This document shows, piece after piece, positions 44,601 to 55,494 of a stretch of DNA of 64,000 bases (the stretch's first letter is position 1; each line of letters starts with the position of its first letter). Source of the stretch: Hyposmocoma kahamanoa (taxonomy: Eukaryota > Arthropoda > Insecta > Lepidoptera > Cosmopterigidae); contig NW_020654972.1 in assembly GCF_003589595.1 (NCBI RefSeq), positions 11,236,520-11,300,519 of the forward strand, in the 5' to 3' direction. The notes beneath the pieces were generated by a model. It worked only from the letters and a program-made list of their open reading frames with translations, made no database searches and was not told the origin of the DNA. The position numbers and the translations under genes are program-made.

Positions 44601-47600
44601 GTAATGTAGACCAAATAAATATATTTTCTTTTTTGATCTCTATTAACTTCTCTCTCTGTATTTCTTTTTTTGTAAATGTCCCAGGTGCTGTCGCTCCTGT
44701 CATTTCCCCTGCTGGTGTTTCTTCTAGTGGAGCACATGGCGACAGGCACGGCGGTGGATGACACCCACATAGACCCGCTGGTGCATCTGCCGCTGACCAT
44801 TGCTTTTGTCGTCATCGACGTTTCCATGACCATCGTGCTGCTCATTGGCGCTCACCAGGTGGTAACCCAACTAAACTGTTTAGCTCGATCATATTAAAAA
44901 ACAATATTTATAATGTTACTAGCAAAAATTATACTTGTATTCACCCTGTAGAGTGTTATTAGATTGACCAAAAAAAATCCGTGTGATGTGAATGTAAAAA
45001 ATAGGAAATGTAAAAATCTAGTTATACGAGTGTGTATTGCCCAGGCATATCTACAATATTCTGCCAACATTTAATTAATTCTAGATTTCTCATTTCATAA
45101 AAATTCCTGTCTTTATTTATAAAATACTGTTTTAAATATCGTTTGATTGTCTCTTCGTTATCAAAATTGTGTCCACCCAAAACATTAAAGATGAAAGAAA
45201 TTTAGTAGTAGTAGAGCTGAAGGGGCTCTGTTGGACGAATACAGAGAATGAAGTGATCCCAACCTAACTGCAATAGTATATGACGGCTTTGTTTGTGGCT
45301 TGGCAATACATCACAATGTAAAGAACATAATGTCATGGTGAAATAGGACACCTTTACGATTCATCAGTTCTGAAAGTTTTTTATGAATTATAAATTTAAA
45401 ACTATCCCACCTATTCTTAAGATGCGCGTCAAAGTACTGTTTTTAAAATGACCATTGCTAAAGTAACATTGTAAAAAAGAAAAAGAATCTTTTTTTGTTA
45501 ATAGTTAGGCAAGAACCGCGCGGATTTTTGGCCAGACCATTAGGTTTTCAAGCGCCTGGATAACAAATATTAGCAAATCCGACGTTCTAGTTTTTTGCAT
45601 AACAAGAGCAATTTTCACAAAGGAGACTTGATCATAAAATTACGTGCTAGAAAATAATTTGTCAAAGGATTATTTCTCTATTTAAAGTTAAGAATGTAAT
45701 AATTAAGCACTTACAGAGATCACTGCTCAAAAAGTGGCAGGTAGTACAAGAAAAACTAAAAGTTTATTTTTGGTAAATTCAAAACTCATGGAGTAAATGT
45801 TGTTGTATGAGATTTTAATATTTCACAAACAACCCCGAATACACATACTCATTATCACGCGTATCTCCCGTTGTGTTCGACAAAGACTTAATATTGGTAT
45901 ACTGAATAATAATTTATTTCTTTAAAAGGGTGCACTAATGATTATTAGACTTGTTATAAGAGGTAACGATCCTTCACTCGGTAGACAAGTTAAAATGACC
46001 ATTGACCCCATTGACTTACAATTATATGGACGTCGGGTCCGCGCTAAAAAGTGTCCGAACTTATAGGGCGTTAAAATCGTATACAGAGCGTCATTCACGC
46101 TTTAGTCTTCGTTTGTTTGTTCTGACAGCGAAGCAAGCAAAATTAGACAGTACTGCGATGACATTACAATTTAAATTCAACGTTTTAGCTTTTTCATATT
46201 CCTTTACATGTCACTACGTTTAAATAAGTTGACTTGGGACATTTTTTTCGTGGTTTTTGTATTAGACCCGTCGTCCATTTATTTGTAAGTCAATGATTGA
46301 TCCCATAAAAATAGTATGAACAGTCAAAACTCTACATTCCGTGTAGAGTTTCGTAGTTGGATAATAAATAATTGGATAACTGAGGATTTACACCATTTAG
46401 GGTAGCCGTAGCAGCAGAACTCCTTGTGAAAGAGTTTACCTATTTGTACCGCCAAGCAGTAACGCGAGCATTACTGCGTTTCGATTTGAAGGGTACTAGC
46501 GACACTACAGGCACGTGAGACTTGTCAAATCATGTCTCAGGGTGACGGGTGCAGTGTCAGTACCCCTCAGATTTCTGCGATTTAAAGCTCTGAGTGGCAT
46601 TACAACTGCTATATTGACCGGCGTGTCACTTACGACCAGGAACACTACGTCTGTCCAATTCAATTCAATTCATTTATTTCTTTGTTAAAAAGTTCATGTA
46701 TAGAATCACTGTGATCCGCCTAAGCATACAAAGTTTTTTTTTTCTGTAAACACACTCATGCAATAATTTGTATATTGTATTCATGCCGTCCAACAAATAA
46801 TATCAGTCACAGTACTAAAATAAACAAAATGTCATAAATTAATAAGAACATAAACAATGTACAATGTACAAATGAAGTCTCTAATATTGTAGAATATCTG
46901 TTTTATTAACAAAGGCAATTTGTTGTCGATTCCAGAAGAAACGAGTATTACTGCAGGTTTACCTGTACTTCGGCGTGGTGTTCCAGCTGCTCACGCTGAT
47001 CTTCGACTTGGCGTATTTTGATTATCGCGAGTACGTCGAGAATACCGTCTACTTCTTATTTCTCAGTAAGTAATCCACGTCGCAATGTAATTGAAACTTA
47101 TGCTTTTCAAACACTTAACAATTTGCAATGAACTTCAAAATTTGGTATTACACCTACTAAATCATTTGTTTTCATCATCGTCAATCCGTATACGTCTCGC
47201 TGCCGGGCACGGATCTCCTTTTAAGAAACGGTTTAGAACGTTCATGGTTCAGTACTTACATAAATAAGATGACACTACTTTTTTTAAAATAATATCGAGT
47301 GATAGTACGAACAAATCGTATGCTATACGCTTGTCCATAACACTTGCAGTACTACCCAGAGCTTTAAATCGCAAAGATCTGAGGGGCACTGCCACTACGC
47401 CCGTCAGCCTGAGACATAAGTTAGTAGGTAAAACATGAAAGGAATAAATAAACTTTGCCTTTCACTGCTACGCAGGTTTGATTCCCGAGCCGGGAGAAAT
47501 ATTTATACGGCCTACATTTATTTATCTCGTGAGTTTGGGTGTAATTTGTGGTTGTCTATGTGTGTGTCCATGGCACCCGTGATACAGGGTTTCCCTATTA

Positions 47601-48954
47601 GTAGGCTATGAGTATGTGCTTTATTATTACTACAATTGAATTTTGTCAATACGTTGCTGATACTTCTCTACGGAAAACTTGGAAATTGCACTTGTAGTTG
47701 GTTTTTCGACATCCACATAGCTAAACCCGTAAATCCATATTCTGATATCCAATTTTACGGTAAACGCCGTTACTGTCCTTGAACGGGTTAAGTTAAATCC
47801 GGCACAATAGCTATATGGATAGTGGAGTTTATGCATCTTCGACGAGTTGTGTGAACCCATGGAGGTTTCAAGATGATCATTTAGTTTATCCCTAAAAAAA
47901 TAACTATACCAAATTAAGGTTGTTAATTTGGTATAGAAAAGAAAAATAAAGAGAAATAATACACATACCGGCAATGTATGTAACGATATAAAATAGTAAT
48001 GTTTATTTTTTAAATAAAGAATAAATTTGCTAAACAAACATGTCAAAATCATTTCGGTTTTTAAACTATAGTCTTATCTATATATCTCTCGGGTTCGATC
48101 CCGGTCGACACTAGCTTTAGTTACTTACTTTGGGATCAGAGCAACGTATGTGATATTGTCTTTATTTATTATTTACTTGTCTATTTATTATAATGTATGT
48201 CGCATCATTGGTCGTTGCTTCAGCGCCATCTGGCGGATGATTGTGGAACCTACGCCTATCAGTTAGTTACAACGCCACCTATCGACTAGTCTGGTGAAGC
48301 ATCAAGCAATACTCATCGTGTTTCACATTTTTAATCCATTTCTATCTGTGTTAAGCATTGACTTACAATTATATGGACGTCGGGTCCGCGCTAAAAAGTG
48401 TCCGAACTTATAGGGCGTTAAAATCGTATACAGAGCGTCATTCACGCTTTAGTCTTCGTTTGTTCGACTGACAGCGAAGCAAGCAAAATTAGACAGTACT
48501 GCGATGACATTACAATTTAAAAGCTTTTTCATATTCCTTTACATGTCACTACGTTTAAATAGGTTGACTTGGGACATTTTTTTCGTGGTTTTTGTATTAG
48601 ACCCGTCGTCCATTTATTTGTAAGTCAATGGTGTTAAGAGTTATTATGTAATTAATCATTTATTTAAGTAAACATAAGTATCTGTGCTATTGATCTGTAA
48701 TAATATTTCGAATTGAAGAATTTATTTGAATACACGCCTCTAACTATGGTGTGGTATGGTCCGCCATCCTCGACCCTATGACGATGCAATTCCTGACTAC
48801 ACACGTCATGTATTTATGTTACTCACCGCAATCACTACGGATTCCAGGTCTAAACATCTACCTGCTGTTCTTGGTGTACAGCACAATACATCTAGTGGAA
48901 GAGACCACTGAAGTCCAGTACGTGGTGTACCAGAACCAGCCGCAACATGTCTGA
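41543..48954 (+). CDS. Gene B: four-transmembrane protein, 181 residues
   Basis: Exons are 41543-41677, 44685-44858, 46936-47065 and 48848-48954 (546 nt). All introns are GT-AG and the phases agree (0, 0, 1). The N-terminus has cysteines at 7, 13, 18, 27, 28 and 30, with CCFC at 27-30. Membrane spans lie near residues 36-58, 78-100, 108-128 and 144-160. The C-terminus is acidic, then Gln- and Tyr-rich (VQYVVYQNQPQHV). The loop between spans 1 and 2 has TGTAVDDTHIDP. The architecture is that of a small multi-span membrane protein, probably of the insect DUF4728-like kind, though I cannot fix the family by eye. Gene A upstream is a paralogue. Introns contain SINE, MITE and Rep-A insertions. Possible polyadenylation signal AATAAA at 49084. 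Confidence 0.75.
42140..42660 (+). mobile_element. LINE RT C-terminal fragment, decayed
   Basis: AIETLYNTLVRSHLE, then LQKKFTRYLYLR-like and a tail with NVIDGQIDLFACSL are characteristic of non-LTR RTs, though stops interrupt them. It sits in intron 1 of gene B. Confidence 0.6.
42661..43589. other. Gene B intron, no gene seen
   Basis: Contains inverted-looking blocks around a TCTGACCTATACGGTATAAAGAAATGATCTG-like stretch (about 43307-43337) and its approximate complement near 43075-43110, suggesting a small MITE of about 270 bp at 43065-43345. Confidence 0.35.
43590..43800 (+). mobile_element. tRNA-derived SINE (SINE-1), 5'-truncated
   Basis: Begins within the tRNA head at ATGCAAGAAGACGTCGGTTC, with box B GGTTCGAATCCGACC, then TCGAAGGAATTTTTTCTGAG and the tail. 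A complete copy follows immediately. Confidence 0.7.
43801..44065 (+). mobile_element. tRNA-derived SINE (SINE-1), most complete copy
   Basis: Box A TGGCTTAGTTGGTATAGCG at 43936-43954 and box B GGTTCGAATTCGACC at 43981-43995 form an RNA polymerase III promoter. A non-tRNA segment precedes it and TCGAAGGAATTTTTTCTGAG with an A/T tail follows. Directly in line with the truncated copy. Confidence 0.75.
44066..44684. other. Gene B intron, no gene seen
   Basis: T-rich on the plus strand. 44450-44620 may be a 3' end of an unidentified element. Confidence 0.3.
44685..44858 (+). CDS. Gene B exon 2
   Basis: Fifty-eight codons from GTCCCAG to CAG|GTGGTA: end of span 1, the loop, and span 2. A donor 3 nt downstream (GTG|GTAACC) is equally possible and would add one Val. 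Confidence 0.75.
44859..46008. other. Gene B intron, no gene seen
   Basis: A/T-rich; nothing recognised. Confidence 0.35.
46009..46295 (+). mobile_element. hAT-type MITE, full length (MITE-1)
   Basis: Ends CATTGACTTACAA and its complement TTGTAAGTCAATG; the target duplication is ATTGACCC (46001-46008) against ATTGATCC (46296-46303), 8 bp with one change. No coding capacity. An 8-bp duplication points to the hAT superfamily. Confidence 0.8.
46410..46665 (-). repeat. Rep-A copy
   Basis: Reverse orientation, from GAAAGAGTTTACC to GACCAGGAACACTACG; contains AGATTTCTGCGATTTAAAGC. Confidence 0.65.
46936..47065 (+). CDS. Gene B exon 3
   Basis: From GATTCCAG to CTCA|GTAAGT; 43 codons plus one base. 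Encodes span 3 (YLYFGVVFQLLTLIFDLAYF), a charged loop and the start of span 4. Confidence 0.8.
47281..47420 (+). repeat. Rep-A copy, 5' half
   Basis: Starts AATATCGAGTGATAG and stops after the GAGACATAAGTT word. Confidence 0.6.
47440..47615 (+). mobile_element. tRNA-derived SINE (SINE-2), head truncated
   Basis: Box B GGTTTGATTCCCGAG, followed by the family body CGTGAGTTTGGGTGTAATTT and CAGGGTTTCCCTATTAG. Confidence 0.7.
48083..48200 (+). mobile_element. SINE-like fragment with a box B
   Basis: GGGTTCGATCCCGGTCGACA followed by CTAGCTTTAGTTACTTACTT; a different tail from SINE-1 and SINE-2. Confidence 0.5.
48356..48630 (+). mobile_element. hAT-type MITE, full length (MITE-1)
   Basis: Same ends as the 46009 copy, with a perfect 8-bp duplication GTGTTAAG at 48348-48355 and 48631-48638. 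Lies in intron 3 of gene B. Confidence 0.88.
48848..48954 (+). CDS. Gene B exon 4 and stop
   Basis: From ATTCCAG, completing span 4 (NIYLLFLVYSTIHL) and the acidic/Gln-rich tail; TGA at 48952-48954. Confidence 0.8.
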
Positions 48955-49234
48955 CGTCATCGCTCCACTCGACACTCGCAGTACGGGACTGATTTAGTGC
49001 ATTCGTGTGATTTGGCAATTACGGCTATAACGAAATGATAATTGGCTAATGGCCATTGCAGTTGCAGACTTTTACCACATTAAAATAAACCAATGAAAGC
49101 GCAAACAAAACGAACAAGCTTGTTTGATTGGTTGATAATCATGTAACACGATTTTTGTTTCTGAGTTATCAATATCATGACAAATCTTTATTTCCCTGCA
49201 AAAACGTTTGTAGTAAAGACAACAAAAGTCTTAG

Positions 49235-49420
49235 TACAGCAAAAGAGCTCCTCGTGTAAGATACCGTCTAGAGAAGTGCTGCCATCTTACCTATTTCTGT
49301 CGCCAAGCAGTAATGTGACCTTACTGCGTTCCAGTTTAGAAAGGTAAGTATCCCTCGGATCTTTTGATTTGAAGGTCTGAGTGGCACTGCAAGTTTAAAT
49401 TTGCGTACCATTCAAGAAAT
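49235..49420 (-). repeat. Rep-A copy, partial
   Basis: Reverse copy with TTACTGCGTTCCAGTTT and a decayed GATTTGAAGGTCTGAGTGGC. Confidence 0.6.
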
Positions 49421-49429
49421 GATAACTGC

Positions 49430-49635
49430 CTCCGGGGCCGAACGGTGACCACGCCGGACTGCCACGCAGAGATCTCAGTTTCGTTTCCCGGGTCGGGAGA
49501 GATATTTGTATGGCCTATATTTATTTTTTTCGTGAGTTTGGGTGTAATTTGTGGTTGTCTACGTGTGTGTCCATGGCATCCGCGACACAGGGTTTCCCTA
49601 GTGCAGGTGTATGTTGAGTGTGTGCGTTATTATTA
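49430..49635 (+). mobile_element. tRNA-derived SINE (SINE-2)
   Basis: Head CTCCGGGGCCGAACGGTGAC, box B CAGTTTCGTTTCCCGG, body CGTGAGTTTGGGTGTAATTT, tail CAGGGTTTCCCTAGTGCAGG. Confidence 0.7.
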
Positions 49636-50100
49636 ATGAACAAATTTTGGGACTTCTCTTTATTTAAAAACCAAATAAAAAATGCTTTATATTGGACAGT
49701 ATATTTCAAACCACTAGTATATTTTAAATAGGAAACGACAATGACACTCAAAAATAATAACTAAAATAACGGATAACTCCAGTTTCTGTCGAGTCACCGC
49801 CGCGGAATCTCATGATTAAGGACCATGCATTCATTCGAAACATGTCTAGCACTATTATATTTAAACCAAAATTCTACAAATTGATGATAAAGAACTTAAA
49901 AATGTGCAGTTTGTCGAGATTATATACCTAAATCTAAATACCACTGAGTAGCTATCTAAATAGGAAGCTATGTAACTAATGTAACCCCCACAAAAGCAAA
50001 ATTTCAACGGTATGAAACGGTACGCCCTGAACATTGAACGGGACTCTGATTACCAATTTTGAAAAATACATTTCCCAAATGAATCCTAGAGTTGAGTATA
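49636..50100. other. No gene seen
   Basis: A/T-rich intergenic sequence. Confidence 0.35.
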
Positions 50101-50109
50101 AAAATATCG

Positions 50110-50700
50110 ATCGATCATTATGCAATGGATTCCATAACACGTAGGCGTATTAGGTAACGAAGAGGCGGACAAACTTGCTAACGAAGCTATATCTGATGGT
50201 GTGAGCATGTTTTGCAAACCGACTGCTAATTAATTTATTCCTCTAGCTAAAGATATTTGTATAAATATTTTGGATACAGACTACGAGGAAATTTCACTAG
50301 CAAGAGGCATTTGGTATAGGACGATGCATCGGCGATCTCCTTGGTTTGATGTTGCGGGTTTCTCTAGGGCATCTTTTGTTTCCGCATTTAGAATTAGATC
50401 TGGTCACATTCCACTAAATAAATTTGATCACTTGATAGATCACTTACACTTGATAGATATCAAAGCACTTACGATTACTGCAAAAGAATAGAAGATCTGA
50501 TCCATCTGTTCGTGGGGTGTGACCACACTAGGACCGCTATAGTATGATTTGCAGTTGAGAAGTTTGGACGTAATGGAGACATAAATATTGTTCTGGGAAA
50601 CCCATTTATTTTATGTGAAGACATAAAATTGTCGATAAGATTTATATACTTACGTAACCTATTTGCATTAAATCCAAAAATATCCCTAACTGACGACGCA
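50110..50700 (+). mobile_element. LINE ORF2 C-terminus with RNase H remnant (I-type)
   Basis: HVGVLGNEEADKLANEAI is the end of an RNase H domain (GNExAD). FSRASFVSAFRIRSGH and YCKRIEDLIHLFVGC, a CxxC-H-C-like tail, follow. This order is typical of I- or R1-group LINEs. Stops near 50130 and 50230 and the missing upstream part make it a dead fragment. Confidence 0.65.
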
Positions 50701-50821
50701 ATTTGAGATTCCCCATGAACACAGTATTAAAGGCCTTGTAAAAATTAAGAAAAAAATTATTCCCATCGGGAGTTGAACATGGAACTTCCTTAGCAAGCGC
50801 GTATAGTGAGATCTTCATTTT

Positions 50822-51080
50822 TAGATACCAAGTGACAGCACGAACGTGTCGTGCGCCTGATGGTAAACGACACACCTGTCCATAACAGTTGCAATGCAAC
50901 TCAGAGCTTTAAATCGCAAAGATCTGAGGTGCACTGCCTCTGCGCCCATCACTTTGAGACATAAGTTGAAAAGTCCCATGTACCTGTAATTTCTTCCAAA
51001 CCGGAACGCAATAATGCTACATTACTGCTTGGCGGCCAAAACAGATAAGGTGATAGAACTTTCCTGGAGGAATTGACAAG
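50822..51080 (+). repeat. Rep-A copy, near full length
   Basis: From AGATACCAAGTGACAGCACG to CTTTCCTGGAGGAATTGAC; contains GAGCTTTAAATCGCAAAGAT. Confidence 0.7.
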
Positions 51081-51236
51081 GATCTCCACTATCTAAAGAG
51101 ATCGAATAGACATGCAATTTTACGACAAGGGATTTACCCTTTTAAAGCCCAGCCTTGAAGATATCTTCACCTGAATTCAATGAAGTCTACGCTTGGTAAC
51201 ATCATACAAACTTTTTGTTTACCAGTGAGTGTCGCG

Positions 51237-51515
51237 GTTTTTTTTATAATATCAAGTGGCGGGACGAACAAGTCGTGCGCCTGATGGTAAACTACACGCC
51301 TGTCCATAACAATTGCAGTGTCCTCAGAGCTTTTAATCGCAAAGATCTAGAGACATAAGTTGACAAGTCCCATGTGCCTGTAATTTCACCAGCACCCTTA
51401 CCCTTCAAAACCGGAACGCAATTATGCTCATATTGCTGCTTAAATAAAAATAGGTAAGGTGGCAGGACTTTCCTGGACGAAACTCTTTCACAAGGACCTG
51501 TACTGCTACTAAACG
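51237..51515 (+). repeat. Rep-A copy, near full length
   Basis: From TTTTTTTATAATATCAAGTG to TTTCACAAGGACCTGTACTG. Only 160 bases separate it from the previous copy. Confidence 0.75.
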
Positions 51516-52049
51516 TAATTGAACAGTACTTACCAATTGAATTTTCTCCGTGAGAACCCAGTTTTAGTTAACATTAAACTGTTAAACAAGAAATCAGATA
51601 TTTATTAGTGTTTTCATAAAGCGTTTTAATAAAACTGAAAGTTTAATCAAAATGTTTTATAATTTAACTGTAAAATCCAAAGAATTTTGCTAGTTATGCC
51701 AGTTATATTTTGGTAGATCGAAAATTTTACAGAAAGAAGACTTAATTTTGATTTTTAAAAACAATTCGAACTGCATTCAAAGATTTTTCAATAATCGCCT
51801 GTCTGAGCCGAGATTCGAACTCGCCAAATGTCAAAAAAGACAATTGGTTTTTCTACTATACTGATCGAAAGCCTCAATAATAAGGATTGTTTTCTCCTAA
51901 ATAACATAAAATCTTAAATAAAAATAAGACCAATAAAGTTTAATTGATAAGTTCCTATAAAAGTGCCTACAGCATATAGGTCTGCTCGATCGGTGGCGAT
52001 TGTAACCACATCAAAGTCAAATATTATTTATTCCATAGGTAAAACAAAT
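51516..52049. other. No gene; a tRNA-like box near 51800
   Basis: CTGAGCCGAGATTCGAACTC at about 51803 reads on the minus strand as a box B, but no box A or cloverleaf is convincing. Confidence 0.35.
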
Positions 52050-52361
52050 TTACACTTGAAAACGTCACATTTAAGCTACTGCTCGTTCACTACGCTGACC
52101 TCCCTGAGAAGAACGAGCAAGAAACTCTAGGGATTGCTCTTGTCAAATAAACTTAAATGCTATGGAATACACTTTGAATCAAATTTGTGTGGATTCTGGA
52201 GCCATGTCGTCTTTCCATACATCTTTATCTAACACGTAGTCTTCAATTTTGTAATATGATTTTTCGATCAAAATATTTTTAATGTAGTTTTTAAACTTAG
52301 GAAATGATAAACTTAATATATGCTCCGGAATCTTGTTGTAAAAACGTATACAGTTCCCCAT
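52050..52361 (-). mobile_element. LINE C-terminal fragment (family L2x)
   Basis: The minus strand encodes NCIRFYNKIPEHILSLSFPK and IEDYVLDKDVW, a common C-terminus of lepidopteran LINE RTs, and then a 3' UTR. Copies at 20130-20235 (other orientation), 22310-22560 and 23060-23100. Confidence 0.65.
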
Positions 52362-52449
52362 AAAACAGTTGTTTATCGTAACTGTCGTTCGACATTATGT
52401 GTTTTGACTATCAATAGGCGCCTACGGACCTATCTACTCGATTTCATTC

Positions 52450-52692
52450 CACGAAAACAATGTCCCAAGTCAACCTATTTAAACGTAGTGACATGTAAAG
52501 GAATATGAAAAAGCTAAAACGTTGAATTTAAATTGTAATATCATCGCAGTACTGTCTAATTTTGCTTGCTTCGCTGTCAGTCGAACAAACGAAGACTAAA
52601 GCGTGAATGACACTCTGTATACGATTTTAACGCCCTATAAGTTCGGACACTTTTTAGCGCGGACCCGACGTCCATATAATTGTAAGTCAATG
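52450..52692 (-). mobile_element. hAT-type MITE (MITE-1), one end missing
   Basis: Reverse copy retaining the end TTGTAAGTCAATG at 52680-52692; the left 40 or so bases, including that inverted repeat, are lost. Confidence 0.75.
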
Positions 52693-53194
52693 GTTTTTGA
52701 TCACACCTTAAGATTCTATACTACCCCAAATGGCTTTGGTTGACTCCGCATAACATTGAAAAAGTTGAATCAATCACTTGGGAAAAAATATATAGTAAAC
52801 TTGAAGATATACACTGATTTCTATACTATGCGATTCTTGAAAATTTTTATGATTATGATGAATTTTTCAAGAAAACCGCTGTTACCTATTGAATAAGAAA
52901 TACCAATATTTTTTTTTATTTCATCTGAACTAAATAGGACACGTATAGTATACGATATACATTTTTCAATTGGCTTCGATTTCGTTTATAAGAAACAAAG
53001 TCTTAAATAAAGCCAGTGTCTCTACCGCTCGATCTAAGCAAAACCGCATTAGTACGGGAGAAATTAGAATTCGAGCTAAAGAATAGTTTCGAGTTGCTTC
53101 ACCTACATACTTAATTTTCGGCATAATTTTAATTAAACTTTGAAAATAGCTTGTCGTGCCATAAAACTGGGAGTCACGCAATTCTTGTTGAAGT
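52693..53194. other. No gene seen
   Basis: A/T-rich; nothing recognised. Confidence 0.35.
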
Positions 53195-53285
53195 AAACAC
53201 ACAGTAATTGCTCACATTACTGCTTAGCGGCAGAAATAGCTAAGGCGGCAGTACTTCCCTGGAAGAACTCTTTCACAAGGTGACC
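53195..53285 (+). repeat. Rep-A copy, 3' end only
   Basis: CTCACATTACTGCTTAGCGG to CTTCCCTGGAAGAACTCTTT. Confidence 0.6.
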
Positions 53286-53412
53286 TAACAAACAACCAAC
53301 CAGGTTCACGGCAGTAAAACAGAAAACTTCAGATCGACAAATTTATTTAAAGTCCGTTATAGAGAAGAAAAGGTAATAAAAAGTCAGGCTGTAACAATAA
53401 AAGGTATATATA

Positions 53413-53545
53413 CATTGACTTACAAATAAATGGACGACGGGTCTAATACAAAAACCACGANNNNNNNNNNTATACGATTTTAGCGCCTTACAAGTGCGGA
53501 CACTTTTTAGCGCGGACTCGCGGTCCATATAATTGTAAGTCAATG
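53413..53545 (-). mobile_element. hAT-type MITE (MITE-1) containing an assembly gap
   Basis: Both ends are present (CATTGACTTACAAATAAATG and AATTGTAAGTCAATG), with the 8-bp duplication TATATATA at 53405-53412 and 53546-53553. Ten N (53461-53470) replace what should be about 150 bp by comparison with the 48356 copy. Confidence 0.85.
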
Positions 53546-53553
53546 TATATATA

Positions 53554-54103
53554 GAAAACAGGTTGAAGTTGATGAATAAGATATTAAGTACACACTTACC
53601 CCTAAAAGGGCCGAGTTATACTGAAATACGTATTCATAGGTACATGATAAGGCTGTAGTGGCTATAAACTTATTAAAATTGGCACATGATTTAGATTAAT
53701 AGTGATTATGAAATTAGTAAAGGAATCAAAATTAGACGCGATTGAATTTTAACCAGCTCCGTACGCTGTCGCGATCGAGCAGGGAGAGACGGTGGAACGA
53801 AACAAAATCAGAATGCGAGGCAAAAGAGCTATGGAACATTTCAAAATTTAAATTTAAATACGTGTGGCCACGAACCGGCGAAAGGCGATAAAAAGGTGAG
53901 ATGACGATGAAAGGAGGTCACACCGTCACATGCTCTACTGTTATCCTGGACGCTCATTCCATTAATTTTATTAAATATTCTGGATGGTTATCATTAATTA
54001 CGCCCGCTTCGCATAAGGGGTAGACCCCCTCTCGATATCCGTCCGACATCTTTCCGAAACAATTACTGCCAAATAAGCAATACTTGACCAAATGATAACA
54101 AAA
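53554..54103. other. No gene seen
   Basis: 54020-54075 resembles blocks at 55800-55850 and 61610-61680 (GTCCGACATCTTTCCGAAAC and relatives), a minor unassigned repeat. Confidence 0.35.
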
Positions 54104-54528
54104 CCGACCTCAAAAGTACGTGGAATTACGTCTATTTGCTAAGTTTTATTGAAATATCCCCTAGTTCGCCACTATACAGGACTTGACACTGGAGATAATA
54201 AAAATCGGTTCTCACTACTCAAAGTATTGTGAGAAAAAAGCCTTGAATTGGAGAAATAGCAAATCAACCATTAAAGTAATAGCTCCTAAATTAAAGTTAG
54301 GCGCTATTTATAAAAATGAATCTTCATGCGTGAACAGCCACCCTTCGAGGTGGATGATTTTCTTCAAAATGAAATGGAACCACTATGGAAGTACCCCCTT
54401 TCCAACAAAAAAAGAATCATGAAAATCGGTTCACAAATACCGGAGTTATCGCGTAACATACATACATACAAAAAAAAACATACAGTCGAATTGAGAACCT
54501 GCTCCTTTTTTGAAGTCGGTTAAAAATA
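54104..54528 (-). mobile_element. Rep-B, near full-length copy
   Basis: Inverted relative to 28996; begins AACCGACCTCAAAAGTACGT and ends TTTTTTGAAGTCGGTTAAAA. Confidence 0.7.
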
Positions 54529-54659
54529 GCAAGCAAACGAATGTATTTTTTTATAACACTGTCCATATATTTTATTAATTAAGATAATATACAGGTAAGT
54601 TAAAAAATACAATAAGAGCTTAACTACTAGAAAGTAAAACTAGGATTTTTAAATTATAT

Positions 54660-55144
54660 GAATTAAATTGAGTCCCTCGGCAAGGTGGCCAAGATGCTGG
54701 CAGCATTCCCCCTTTGTATTGCTATGCTAATGCGTTGGGCAAGGTAGCTGCCGGCCCTTGGATTTCCCAGACAGTCTATTAATTTTTTCTATAAAATTTT
54801 GTACAGATGAAGGGCACTGGGACCCCACGGGCCAAGGGTTTCGACTCCAAAGGCTGTAAATAGGTATTCTCAGCTGCGGAGCCAGCCCTCTTGCTGGTGT
54901 GCTGGAGATGGGATGAGGCAAGTGTGTCGGCACATGTGGCGTCCCGCACCAGTGCCCAGCCCATACTCCAAGGGATGAGAGTCATTCCGTCTGGGTGTTT
55001 GCTATCTGTTCGCGACATGCCGCTTGCCTCGAGAATAGCGGGCACGTAAACAGTGGCTAAGGCCCGGCGAATGATGTCGTTGAGGGCTACGTGCCGGAAG
55101 ATACGGCCGGCGCTCAGCTGGCAGGAAAGACCGTGGTGACCCAA
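54660..55144 (-). pseudogene. Mobile-element-derived RT-associated fragment
   Basis: The minus strand encodes HHGLSCQLSAG, RHVALNDIIRRAL, KHPDGMTLIPWSMGWALV and DATCADTLASSH, then after one frameshift [17 protein letters not shown]. This conserved block occurs in repeated elements of many invertebrates, in or beside RT-like ORFs. I know it only as mobile-element sequence; the precise family is uncertain. There is no start and it is truncated upstream. Confidence 0.55.
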
Positions 55145-55494
55145 TATGTAAAAAATACGACCATTACGTACACTAATGTTCTATTTTTATGAAATACTAA
55201 AACAACAGTAACTTACACCAGTTAAATAAAGACAAATAAGTAGCTTAGACAAAGACCCTAACATAATAACTATTATGCCCTAGCACTACTATACCTACAC
55301 TAAAATATTTTCTTTTACTAAAATAAAAACTAAATAAATAAAATTCAATTGAAGAATTAACAAGAAAACGATAACGAGCGCGACAGGAAATCCTGTTGTT
55401 ATTACGCTATGTCGTCGTTAGGAAACAATCTTAAAGGAATTATTTTATTATAAATCTGTTTTACAGAAAAATAAACAGGATGTTTATTTGTAGC
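55145..55494. other. No gene seen
   Basis: A/T-rich intergenic sequence. Confidence 0.35.

Noticed and set aside
49521..49751. Minus-strand frame of 76 codons
   Set aside because: It overlaps a SINE-2 copy on the other strand and has no protein similarity.
51800..51840. tRNA gene on the minus strand
   Set aside because: Only a box-B-like motif is present; no acceptor stem or box A at the right distance.
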